Assembly (NCBI GenBank): GCA_900319105.1 | Contig: ONND01000006.1 | Location: 1-64,000, forward strand | Source of the DNA: an uncultured Bacteroidales bacterium | GTDB taxonomy: Bacteria > Bacteroidota > Bacteroidia > Bacteroidales > Paludibacteraceae | Direction: 5' to 3' | Length of the DNA stretch: 64,000 nucleotides | In this document: positions 42,701 through 51,129 of the stretch, in pieces | How positions within the stretch are numbered: the stretch's first letter is position 1 | Layout of the letters: every line of letters begins with the position of its first letter | Translations under genes and position numbers: made by a program | Notes under the pieces: model-generated | The model's input: only the letters and a program-made list of their open reading frames with translations | What the model was told of the DNA's origin: nothing | The model's database searches: none

Positions 42701-45700
42701 ACGCTGGCGTATAATAACATTGCTTTCTCTTCCGGTTTGGGTGAGACGGTGACTGCCAGTGATATATTGATTGATAATGTAGAGTTGGTTTCCAACAACT
42801 GTATCGAGGCTTGGAATATCACCGCCGATGCAGAGGCTAACTCTCTGGATATCTCTTGGGATGGTAAAAACCAGAACGACCAATGGCAGATAACCGTGCT
42901 CAATAAATATGCCGCACTCACGGATTCCAATACCATTGCTCCGTACAATGCAGAGGACGTTTTGGTAGAGGATAGTATTTTTACAGGTAAGAAGTTCTAT
43001 CTGGACGGTCTCAAATCCATAACGAAATACTATGTATATATCCGTTCGCTTTGCGGCGACAGTATCTGGGCAGTAGATAGCCTCAGGACCGGATGTGTCA
43101 AACTCGACCCGACCAAGCCGAACAAGGAGACCTTTGAGGATTATCCAAGTGGTACATCGTACAATGTATCCCAGCAGGCTCCGTGTTGGACCGTAGGTAA
43201 TGGAAATCCGTCTGCATCGACGACTTACATCCCCTATATCTACAAGACTACAAGTTCCTATGCCGCTTCGGGAACTAACTGTTATCGTCTCTACCCGACA
43301 GCAACATATAGCCCGACTTGGGTGGCTTCGCCGGAAATCGACATTGAGAATATGAAAGATCTGGCGGTTACATTCTCGTTCTATGGAAGTACCTCGTATT
43401 ATATCCTGCCGGGTGTAATGACTGATCCTGAGGATTTGAGTACTTTCGTAGTTTTGGATTCGATTAAGGGTGCTGGTAAGATTCAGACGATTACCATGGA
43501 CTTGAGCGACTATGCAGATTCTATTCCTGCGACAGCCAAGTACTTCGCATGGCGTACGGCTTACAACGCTGGCCCGACCATCTATCTCGATGACATATCC
43601 ATCGTTAAGATTACCTGCCCGATTACCAAACCGAGCTATTTCAACCTCAAGTCCGAATCAGTTGATATCAACAGCGGTCTGCGTGCGAATAACCCGTGGG
43701 AGGTAATGCTCCTCAATAAAGAGGTATTGGTGGACAGCCTCGCAAGCGAGACCTACAACCTCCCGGATTCCATTATCGTTTACCGCGATACCGTTGCTTC
43801 CGGACGGACTACCTCTATTGAGGGACTGACCGAGCAGACACAGTACTACGGATATACACGTTCGCTTTGCGAGGAAGGTAACTCCGGTTGGGTGGCTTTT
43901 GAATTCCTTACGCCTTGTAAACCGCTTAAGCCGGAGGCGATGGGAGTTATCACCTTCTCCAAGAAAGACGGATATGTATCCGGTAGCAGTGCAACGCGTT
44001 ATCTGCCGTGCTGGACGACAGGAAATATGTCGGGTAATGCATCCGCTACTTCAACCTATATCCCGTATGTATATACCTCAAGTACCTACCTGCATAATGG
44101 CGATAGCGTATTACGTCTCTATTCGTACGTGCCTACTTCCTCCACATCAACGGCTTATAATGGAGCTTATGCTATCATGCCGGAGCTGGATGTACAGGAT
44201 ATCACGAAATATCAGGTGAACTTCTATGCGCGTGCTTCTACGACCGCTACGTACGGCACCGACCTAATTGTGGGTGTCGTTACCGATCCGTCGGATCTGA
44301 ATACCTTCACGGTAGTAGATACCCTGACCACCAGTCACACCGCTTACGAGCCGTTCTCGGTATCGCTGGAGAACTACGAAGGGGACTACCTGGGCAATAA
44401 GGGTAAATACATTATGTTCCTCTCGTTATGTACGAATGTTACCTATAATGATATCTGTGTAGCTTCTGTCTCTGTAACGGCTATTCCGTCTTGTCGTCCG
44501 GTGAAAGAGTTCACCGTGGATAGCATTGCTGGGGATGCAGCTGTCATCAGCTGGAAGGGCTACACCGAGAAATACCGTCTCTTGGTAGCGAAGGAAGCAG
44601 TAGCGGATGCCGATAAACCTACTTATAACAAATGGGTAGTGGATAGTGTTCTTACCGTTTCTGATTCCGTTCTGATTGAGAATCTGGATCCGGCTCAGCA
44701 GTTCTATGTATATGCGCAGGGCATCTGCGGAGAAGGTGACAGCACCGACATCTCGATGGCTTACGCTTTCTTTACAACGCTCTGCCCTGAGAATGGTTTT
44801 GCTGTTCCGTACAAGCAAGACTTCGAAAAATATGCAACCAATGCGAAAGTGGTTGATTGCTGGCAGTTCGAGGATTATGCAACGACTACCAAGACTTATC
44901 CGCAGGTAATGAACCCGACATCTGGTGCAGTAAGCGGCAAACAACTCGAGTTGTGGTCTTCTTCTACTAGCCACCGATGTGTAGCTATCATGCCGAAGAT
45001 TCAGGGTAATCTGGCAGACTACATGTTGAGTTTCGATGCTCGTTCGTATGGTGGATCGACAAAGTCGGTTCTCTATATCGGTACAATGAATGATGTGCTT
45101 GACTCTGCTGCCGGTTTTGCTCCGTTCGATACGCTCTATATGGACGGCGGTAATGAGTTCTACCATAAGGATCTCATTCTGGCTGATTATGCAGAGAAGT
45201 TGATCCATAGCCGCATTGCTTTCTCGTCTGGTTTGGCGGATGAGTTGGAGATGAGCAGCGATATGTATCTGGATAATGTGAAGATTGGCATGCCTCCTTC
45301 ATGTTTCGCTCCGACGCTCGGAGCGGGTAACTCGTCTATGACATCTGCTACAATTCTCATTACACCTGCTAAGGAGTGGAATAATAAGTGGCAATTGGCA
45401 GTAATCCCGGATTCAATCTTCGCCGCAGCTGCATTTGACCTTGATGCATACTTGGATACTATCGCTTCGGCTATCGTAACCGCGGATACGGTTGAGTACG
45501 AAATTACCGGCCTGGAGCCTGCTACGGTTTACCAGATTTACGGTAGAACTGTATGTGGAGGCGAAGACGGCAATAGCGATTGGACTAACTTCCCGACTAA
45601 GGTTCGCACGAAGTACTACTTCAAGGATAGTTACTTCTTCGGCTTCGAGAAATCGGAAGGATGGGATTTCTGCCAGAACTCCACATCTGCTACCTATTAC

Positions 45701-48700
45701 CTCCATCCGGCATTGAGAGTTGGTTATGAAGGCGGTACCGCTACTACATCCTACACCACCTATTATCCTTATTGTATGGAGAGTACATCTTCGGCTATTT
45801 ATAGCTACGGACCCAAACCGGCGAATAATAGCGCTGATGGTGATTGGACGGAAGGCAAAGGTGTACTCCGTTGGAATGCTACTGCTTCCAATTATGGCGG
45901 TTACATTATCTTCCCGTCTGTAGTAGAAGCGCACGACCGCTCCTTCGAGTTCAAACTCCGTTCCGGCTATCTGTCCTTCAGTACGATGAAACCGAGTACT
46001 ACCGCTAATGTTATTCTGGAGGTGGGTACGGTTGAGAAGAACAAAGGATACGAGACCTACGAAGTGATTGCTACTATCCGGATGCCGAAACTGAATACAA
46101 GTGATGTGGCTTCTGCGGCAAACGACTACCTCTTCCGTAGTTATACTATAGACCTCGATTCTGCTACCGTAGCTGACAAACAACTGGTATTCCGTACTCC
46201 GAAACAGGAAGCCTCAATGTATCCTTACATTGATAATGTATCGCTCGGAGAGGCGAAGGGATTCGGTCTGGTATCCATCAACAAGGTATTGGCTGAATCG
46301 ACTCAGGCTACCGTAATCCTCGATAAAATCGGTGGACCATGGAACTTGTATATCATCTCTGGAAAGGACACAGTCGCGAAGTATCTGAATACTACCGAGA
46401 CAGAGATTCTTGTTTCCGGCCTGACACCACAGACTGCATACACCGCTATTCTCACTGCAGCAAATGCACCGGAGGGTACCAACTATGTGACCTCTGCGGA
46501 GAAAGCCTTCAAGACATACTGCCTGCCGATGGAGCCGAATGCAAAAGGTGAGTTCTTCTGGAACTTCAACGATCCTTCTGACTGGGAGCCTTCGGATATG
46601 ATTTGTGCTAATTATGGAACAACGAATGTCCATGATACAGCATTCCATAAACCGGGCTGCTTCACAATGGGATGGAATTACACATCGACTCCGTCCTCCA
46701 CTACGGTGAACTATAGTTGGATGATTATCCGCAAGGGTGTCAACTATGCAAGTACTACAGCAACAGGTTCTAACTATAGTGCAACATATGCTCATTATGA
46801 GTATGGTCGCAACGACAGTCCTGCCCTGAAGATCTATACATCATCCTCATACAATACCAAGCCGTATTTCGTGCTACCGGAGCTCAACTGTAGCTTCGAT
46901 ACGATGATGATTGAGTTCTATGGTCGTTGCTTCGCCAACTACGATGAGACTCATGGTACGCCAAGCAACCAAAATAAGATTGTCTCTACGTCTTATCTGG
47001 GTGCAAGTTACAGCAAGTCTATTGTTGTTGGTACACTCACCGACCCGAACGACTTCAGCACGTTGGAGGTAATTGATACCTTGTCCTATACGAATACAAG
47101 TCTGCCGAGTACCACCCTGGTAACCTCAGATCCGAACGGACTCCGCTACTGGGAGAAGATGCAGTTGCCGTTGGCAAGCGCGAAGGGAAAATATATTGTT
47201 CTCTTCCAGCCTGCATATGGACTATTCTTCCTTGATGACCTCAGCATCAAACCGGTTGGAGACAACCTCTTCGCTCCGGGACACGCCGCTACAGGTGAAA
47301 TCACAAAGACCACGGCTGAGTTCAGCTGGGAGGTAAAACACCCGGCCATCCAGTCTGTAGTCGTTGTCCTGAACCAGGAGGGAACGGAAGAAGTACTACG
47401 CGATACCGTGCCCGGTACACAAACCACCTATACTGCTACCGGACTGAATCCGAACACCGGATACCAGTGGTATCTGTACCAGACCAACGGAACGGTCAAT
47501 ACTGCCTTCACTCCCGCGCTTGAATTCTACACCTCTTGTGTAGCAATTACACCGGATTACAAGTCGGGCTTTGAGTTGGAAGACGGTTGGCGTATCCTGC
47601 CGGCACAGACCTCTGCTACCTATAAGCAGACCATGTGCTGGACCTACGAGAACGCAGGTACATCCGCTGTGGGTACGAATATCTATAACTATGTGGATGC
47701 TACCTCTATGTACAGCCACTCCGGTAGCTATGCGCTCCGACTCTATGCAACCGGCACAACTTACCAGACCTATGCGGCCATGCCGGAGATAGAGGATGTA
47801 GCGGCTTATGATACGTTGCAGATTAACTTCTGGATGCGTCCGGGTTACCTGACTACCTCTACTGGTAAGGTTTCGACACAGTACACCGTAGGCTCTACTC
47901 CTTCAACGGCTGAGTACTACTATGCAAAATCTGTCATAGTGGGTACGATGACGGATCCGAGTGACCCGACTACTTTCGTGCCTATTGATACGGTGAACTA
48001 TATCGGTACCTTCTCTACTTCTGACTATGGTACTCCTGCTAACGATTATCTCTATCAGAAGAAGAAAGTAGTCCTTGTCGGAGCAACCGGTAAATACGTA
48101 GCATTCATGACCACTCTCTACGCGAAGGGTGAGACACGGAAATCGACTTCCGACTATGTATGGATTGACGACGTGTCATTCTCGCCCATCCAGCGTTGCG
48201 ACGCTCCGACTGAGATGAATGTAAGCGAGATAACGGCTTCCGGCGCAACCCTCAGCTGGACTGCTCCGGAGGGCGCAGAGAAGTACGTGCTCCAAGTATC
48301 CACGGATCAGTACTTCCTGGAAGATACCGCATTTGTATTTAATGATACGGTGGATGTTACTTCTGTCAAGTTAGAATCGCTAACAAGTTATACGAACTAT
48401 ATTTGGCGCGTAATGACCATCTGCGGTGAGGACCTCGGCGAAAGCGAGTTCAGCCAGAACGCTACCTTCTCTACCGCTCGTACCCCGTACTTCGGTGAGA
48501 ACTTCAGCAACGCTACGCTCGATGCCGACTGGAGTTTTGCTACCAACCCGGCGGTACTCGTCATCGACAGCACGGATGTAGAACTGACGGGAGCGAACAA
48601 CACCTCGTACGGCTGGCACCGTGTAACGACCAACTATGGTATTACAGGCGCGCACTATGCAACCCAGTTCTACTCCAACTCTACGGTATCCTCCACCACG

Positions 48701-49936
48701 TATGACTACTATTGGATGATTACCCCGCAGATCTATCTGAGCGACACCGCTACGGCGCACCTCACCATGGATATTGCGTTGACCGGTTCCTCCATTTCTA
48801 CGCCGAACGACAACGTAGTGACTGAGTCCAACATGGCGGATGACTTCCTCTTCATGATCGTTATCTCCGAAGATGGAGGTAAGACTTGGAAGAAAGAGAA
48901 TATCGTAGCGATGTGGAACAACACCCTGCCTGCTGGCAACCAACTCCGCGACCTGCCGCATAATGCCGGCAACCTCCGCGTCAATCTGGCTAAATATGCC
49001 GGCAAGGGTATCCGCGTTGCCTTCTACCGTGAGGCTTCTACATACCTATCGGCTACTTGTGCTCTCCATATTGGTAATGTACGTGTTTCGTACTATGCGA
49101 ATGTGGACGACCAAGCTCAGGCTTGCCAATATCAGGATATCAACCAGAATGGTTTCTATCTTGACGGAGATAAAGCACAGGCTGGTGAGCAAACCCTCAC
49201 ACGGCGCTTCTATGCACCCGAAGAGGAGGCTATGAACGGCGTTCAGGATACCATCTTCACCTTGAAAGTGAATGTGCTGGAGGCTCCTGAGACTATCCTC
49301 TCCGATACCATCTGCGAGGGCACTACCTATACCGATGTCAACTTCACCGGTAAGGACCGCGCGGGCGTTTATCGCCGCAAGCTGCAGTCCGTAGAGTCCT
49401 GCGATAGTATCATTACCCTCCACCTCTTTGTCACCCCGCGTGCATACGCAGAGGACAGCCTCGCTACGCTCTGCCCGGGTCAGTCCATCACATGGAATGG
49501 CAAAGACTATAACCGCGCCGGGCTCTATCGTGATACGACGATCTCCGCAGCCGGTTGTGATAGCGTCATGACTCTCGTCCTAAGCTACTACACCGATGAG
49601 GATACGATCTATGTAAGCAACGAAATTAAGGAGGATGAACTTCCGTACACCTACGAAGATCCTCTCCATCCGTATCTCCCGGGTGCAGCACCTATCAGCT
49701 ATCCGATTGGAACAGCACCGGGTACGTATCAGGATACCGTTTACGTAATGGGTAACAACTGTGCGGCCGTTCTCGTTCATACGCTCGAGATCGTAGAGAC
49801 GCAAGGATTTGAGTCTATCGATGCGATAAGCGGCGAAGGAACGCACAAGGTTATCTACCGCGACCGTCTCTACATTATCAGCAATGGTAAGTGGTACAAC
49901 GCGGAAGGTAAGAAGGTGAAAGATCCTCGTAAATAA
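39755..49936 (+). CDS. Giant secreted repeat protein (about 11 jelly-roll/FN3 modules) with T9SS-like tail
   Basis: A 3393-residue exported protein. After a signal peptide (MKKHLLMLFVAMIAATMSLKAQ) it consists of about eleven modules of 265-340 residues beginning near residues 26, 297, 577, 855, 1121, 1392, 1681, 1953, 2264, 2603 and 2909. Each module has a jelly-roll (choice-of-anchor J/MAM-like) domain opening with F-(D/E)-x-x-x-G/W and closing with D-(D/N)-(I/V), followed by an FN3-like domain (WNGKASSYKVLIT, YYVYVKAG). Modules 4 and 7 are clearly recent duplicates (CWQF, LELWSS, GGNEFY, IAFSSGL). The C-terminal 300 residues hold ESCDSIITLHL and GCDSVMTLVL repeats known from T9SS cargo, and a tail RDRLYIISNGKWYNAEGKKV. 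It is probably a surface adhesin or matrix protein; ligand unknown. Confidence 0.85.
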   Translation: MKKHLLMLFVAMIAATMSLKAQTIVIDDGFENGIQDSVWTQEFVVGEHPWAVEGVEDNLAFPATVYQGSKRAYLRNTSGETQGYITRLVSKVMDLSPAAIYQPQLTFWYANPKWTADRDTLRVLYKTGRNVAWKQLAEYSSASGNWQKVTLELPEVNSTYQIAFEGTDNLGRGIVLDSVKLRSAPQCTTPHDIVINNQGAGKINIAWTASWDANAYELILTTAEVDPDTVANIPDSTKIVAFKGIVPGLQQNYDLTLTSGEYYYVYLRSLCDGENSIWNSEDPNQGQYRFRVKATKNVPYSYGFNLPYDAGKLHRDLEWTWGGNTGKYNPFINTHQGETDRALYSKDASMAVVFSGANNTTTAIPAGKYAYLVTPALTDSSNANFALNQCQVRFWSTVHKYTGRTYAHSLIVGVMTDAEDVTTFVPVDTVSVWGTSEFVENIVDLSSYQGDGAYVAFVSNFDKKNLFYIDDITIEYKPQEQKVTTISVNPRDTYAEISWNGKASSYKVLITNTEVADPAKATTDQIVDQATVTTNTYKTEALEADHSWNRPYYVYVKAGDADWSYRYPFVTIASAAEVPYSFDFEQKDGAIYNMLSGTTNTFYPTKIGIFSNDPDYPHLYTTNYYKGASCLYLSKDPGNDSWITLPPVDSLQDKQITFYLSGNTTPAQAHATVGIMTNPMDINTFIPVTDFTVASTGYTICYTNFANYTGPKGVIAIVWSDVEGLDKNTNSYIDELKVETIAQCLPPTNIVADAGMDSVTVTWDKSNATSWEFLLAEGQISETQRNQTFAEIARLSQVVVADTLIWTDPLTNPTFGFGNLKLTTSYNIYTRTLCEGEEPTWWVQAAFTTPCPEAYPFPYKEDFNQYPSSAKAVNCWQFGEYGTGTGYPMTYLPTSGARDGTMLELWSSTTHRNVVIMPAVEGNLSDMLLKFDVRPFSASGTAYLWIGSMGDINDWTTFVPIDSIKVVGGNEFYKARYDLSQYTLAYNNIAFSSGLGETVTASDILIDNVELVSNNCIEAWNITADAEANSLDISWDGKNQNDQWQITVLNKYAALTDSNTIAPYNAEDVLVEDSIFTGKKFYLDGLKSITKYYVYIRSLCGDSIWAVDSLRTGCVKLDPTKPNKETFEDYPSGTSYNVSQQAPCWTVGNGNPSASTTYIPYIYKTTSSYAASGTNCYRLYPTATYSPTWVASPEIDIENMKDLAVTFSFYGSTSYYILPGVMTDPEDLSTFVVLDSIKGAGKIQTITMDLSDYADSIPATAKYFAWRTAYNAGPTIYLDDISIVKITCPITKPSYFNLKSESVDINSGLRANNPWEVMLLNKEVLVDSLASETYNLPDSIIVYRDTVASGRTTSIEGLTEQTQYYGYTRSLCEEGNSGWVAFEFLTPCKPLKPEAMGVITFSKKDGYVSGSSATRYLPCWTTGNMSGNASATSTYIPYVYTSSTYLHNGDSVLRLYSYVPTSSTSTAYNGAYAIMPELDVQDITKYQVNFYARASTTATYGTDLIVGVVTDPSDLNTFTVVDTLTTSHTAYEPFSVSLENYEGDYLGNKGKYIMFLSLCTNVTYNDICVASVSVTAIPSCRPVKEFTVDSIAGDAAVISWKGYTEKYRLLVAKEAVADADKPTYNKWVVDSVLTVSDSVLIENLDPAQQFYVYAQGICGEGDSTDISMAYAFFTTLCPENGFAVPYKQDFEKYATNAKVVDCWQFEDYATTTKTYPQVMNPTSGAVSGKQLELWSSSTSHRCVAIMPKIQGNLADYMLSFDARSYGGSTKSVLYIGTMNDVLDSAAGFAPFDTLYMDGGNEFYHKDLILADYAEKLIHSRIAFSSGLADELEMSSDMYLDNVKIGMPPSCFAPTLGAGNSSMTSATILITPAKEWNNKWQLAVIPDSIFAAAAFDLDAYLDTIASAIVTADTVEYEITGLEPATVYQIYGRTVCGGEDGNSDWTNFPTKVRTKYYFKDSYFFGFEKSEGWDFCQNSTSATYYLHPALRVGYEGGTATTSYTTYYPYCMESTSSAIYSYGPKPANNSADGDWTEGKGVLRWNATASNYGGYIIFPSVVEAHDRSFEFKLRSGYLSFSTMKPSTTANVILEVGTVEKNKGYETYEVIATIRMPKLNTSDVASAANDYLFRSYTIDLDSATVADKQLVFRTPKQEASMYPYIDNVSLGEAKGFGLVSINKVLAESTQATVILDKIGGPWNLYIISGKDTVAKYLNTTETEILVSGLTPQTAYTAILTAANAPEGTNYVTSAEKAFKTYCLPMEPNAKGEFFWNFNDPSDWEPSDMICANYGTTNVHDTAFHKPGCFTMGWNYTSTPSSTTVNYSWMIIRKGVNYASTTATGSNYSATYAHYEYGRNDSPALKIYTSSSYNTKPYFVLPELNCSFDTMMIEFYGRCFANYDETHGTPSNQNKIVSTSYLGASYSKSIVVGTLTDPNDFSTLEVIDTLSYTNTSLPSTTLVTSDPNGLRYWEKMQLPLASAKGKYIVLFQPAYGLFFLDDLSIKPVGDNLFAPGHAATGEITKTTAEFSWEVKHPAIQSVVVVLNQEGTEEVLRDTVPGTQTTYTATGLNPNTGYQWYLYQTNGTVNTAFTPALEFYTSCVAITPDYKSGFELEDGWRILPAQTSATYKQTMCWTYENAGTSAVGTNIYNYVDATSMYSHSGSYALRLYATGTTYQTYAAMPEIEDVAAYDTLQINFWMRPGYLTTSTGKVSTQYTVGSTPSTAEYYYAKSVIVGTMTDPSDPTTFVPIDTVNYIGTFSTSDYGTPANDYLYQKKKVVLVGATGKYVAFMTTLYAKGETRKSTSDYVWIDDVSFSPIQRCDAPTEMNVSEITASGATLSWTAPEGAEKYVLQVSTDQYFLEDTAFVFNDTVDVTSVKLESLTSYTNYIWRVMTICGEDLGESEFSQNATFSTARTPYFGENFSNATLDADWSFATNPAVLVIDSTDVELTGANNTSYGWHRVTTNYGITGAHYATQFYSNSTVSSTTYDYYWMITPQIYLSDTATAHLTMDIALTGSSISTPNDNVVTESNMADDFLFMIVISEDGGKTWKKENIVAMWNNTLPAGNQLRDLPHNAGNLRVNLAKYAGKGIRVAFYREASTYLSATCALHIGNVRVSYYANVDDQAQACQYQDINQNGFYLDGDKAQAGEQTLTRRFYAPEEEAMNGVQDTIFTLKVNVLEAPETILSDTICEGTTYTDVNFTGKDRAGVYRRKLQSVESCDSIITLHLFVTPRAYAEDSLATLCPGQSITWNGKDYNRAGLYRDTTISAAGCDSVMTLVLSYYTDEDTIYVSNEIKEDELPYTYEDPLHPYLPGAAPISYPIGTAPGTYQDTVYVMGNNCAAVLVHTLEIVETQGFESIDAISGEGTHKVIYRDRLYIISNGKWYNAEGKKVKDPRK

Positions 49937-49961
49937 GTTCTGATTCATCAGAATATCCGAC

Positions 49962-49992
49962 AAAAGGGGCTACCGTTATGGTAGTCCTTTTT
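49962..49992 (+). terminator. Rho-independent terminator after the giant gene
   Basis: A 13-bp stem (AAAAGGGGCTACC with near-complement, one wobble pair) and loop GTTAT; the right arm ends in TTTTT. It separates the giant gene from the following operon. Confidence 0.85.
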
Positions 49993-50099
49993 GTATTGGT
50001 TTTATTTTATAAGATAGTGGTTATTTTCTTTCTTGGGGTAAGCAATTTAATGAAAAATGTGCCCAAAAGAACAAAAAATAGCGAAAAAAGGCGCAAAAA

Positions 50100-50131
50100 T
50101 TTGCATAAATGAGATTTTTTTTGTACCTTTG
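50100..50131 (+). promoter_or_regulatory. Promoter of the barrel/OmpA/T9SS operon
   Basis: TTTG (50100-50103), exactly 20 bases, TACCTTTG (50124-50131): a full match to the Bacteroidota consensus. The GTG start at 50166 follows 35 bases later. Confidence 0.85.
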
Positions 50132-50165
50132 CCGCCCGAATGTGTTATTATATAATAGGTAGTTA

Positions 50166-51122
50166 GTGAAAAGGTATATTCTTATAGTATTCGCGGCGCT
50201 ATGTTGTATAGGCGTAAACGCTCATACGAGGCTCACCCCGGAGACCCGTCATTTCGTCTCCGTGCATGGCGATCTGGGCTACTCCGCGCTACTGCATAAT
50301 ATATCCGGACGCAAGCCTTCTGCCGGTATGAATACCAATATCGGTTTGGATTATCGGATCTTTCATAATAATTTCCTTTTCTCTTGCGGAGTGGAGGCGA
50401 TGTATCAGCTCAGTTCCAATAAGATGGATGATCTCGATGTGTCGATCCTCATGATGGATACTGAGGGGGATCCCTTTAACATGCACGTGCTGATGGATAA
50501 GTCGCGTGACTTGAGCCATATGGTCAATGTCAATATCCCTCTCCTGATCGGTGGCGAATGGAATAGATTCTATTTCATGGTAGGTCCTAAGTTCTCCATC
50601 AATCTCTATGGCGCTACATCCTCGCGGGCTCAATATACCACCTACGGCGAGTACGAGTCCTACTACGATGATTTCTACGATATGCCGAACCACCAGTTCG
50701 AGTCCGGTAGAACCGTTAGTAGCGGAACCCTGCCGCTGAAATGGAATTTCAATATCCTGGCGCATGTGGAGATAGGCTGTCGGCTGGGACATTTTACTAC
50801 CCATAAGGTCTATCGCCGTAATCCCGAAAAGACGCGCATGTATCTGGCGGCATATATGGATTTCGGTGTGCTTAACCTGCGTACGGGTAAGGACGGTGCG
50901 CCGGTTTTCGAGTACAAAGAGACCGATAAGGGCGTACAGTTCTACGTACAGCCGCTCATGCTCAGTAATCTCTCGGCGGGAGCTGTCTTCCGTAACCTGA
51001 ACGTGGGTATCAAATATACGATTGCTTTTGAAATACCGCAACGCGGTAAGTCCTATATTTACGATTATGACCGTGTAGAGCATCATTATCGCATACGCGG
51101 CGGTAACCAAACGATTAAATAA
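50166..51122 (+). CDS. Outer-membrane beta-barrel protein
   Basis: A 318-residue exported protein with signal peptide (residues 1-19) and a barrel made of strand pairs such as NNFLFSCGVEAMYQL, VNVNIPLLIGGEWNRFYFMVGPK in two pieces and RMYLAAYMDFGVLNL. The strand pattern 'FLF-T/C-G-L/V-E...IPLL-G...' recurs in the barrel part of the next gene, so the two are related. It is not an obvious PorP/SprF protein. The start is GTG; no ATG fits the signal peptide. It is the first gene of a four-gene operon (gaps of 7, 38 and 14 bases). Confidence 0.75.
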   Translation: MKRYILIVFAALCCIGVNAHTRLTPETRHFVSVHGDLGYSALLHNISGRKPSAGMNTNIGLDYRIFHNNFLFSCGVEAMYQLSSNKMDDLDVSILMMDTEGDPFNMHVLMDKSRDLSHMVNVNIPLLIGGEWNRFYFMVGPKFSINLYGATSSRAQYTTYGEYESYYDDFYDMPNHQFESGRTVSSGTLPLKWNFNILAHVEIGCRLGHFTTHKVYRRNPEKTRMYLAAYMDFGVLNLRTGKDGAPVFEYKETDKGVQFYVQPLMLSNLSAGAVFRNLNVGIKYTIAFEIPQRGKSYIYDYDRVEHHYRIRGGNQTIK

Positions 51123-51129
51123 CAAGCTC

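Noticed and set aside
50166-51122. PorP/SprF assignment for the 318-residue barrel
   Set aside because: Operon context is suggestive, but the typical PorP/SprF opening (QQDPxYTxYMFNxxxxNPAYAG) is absent.
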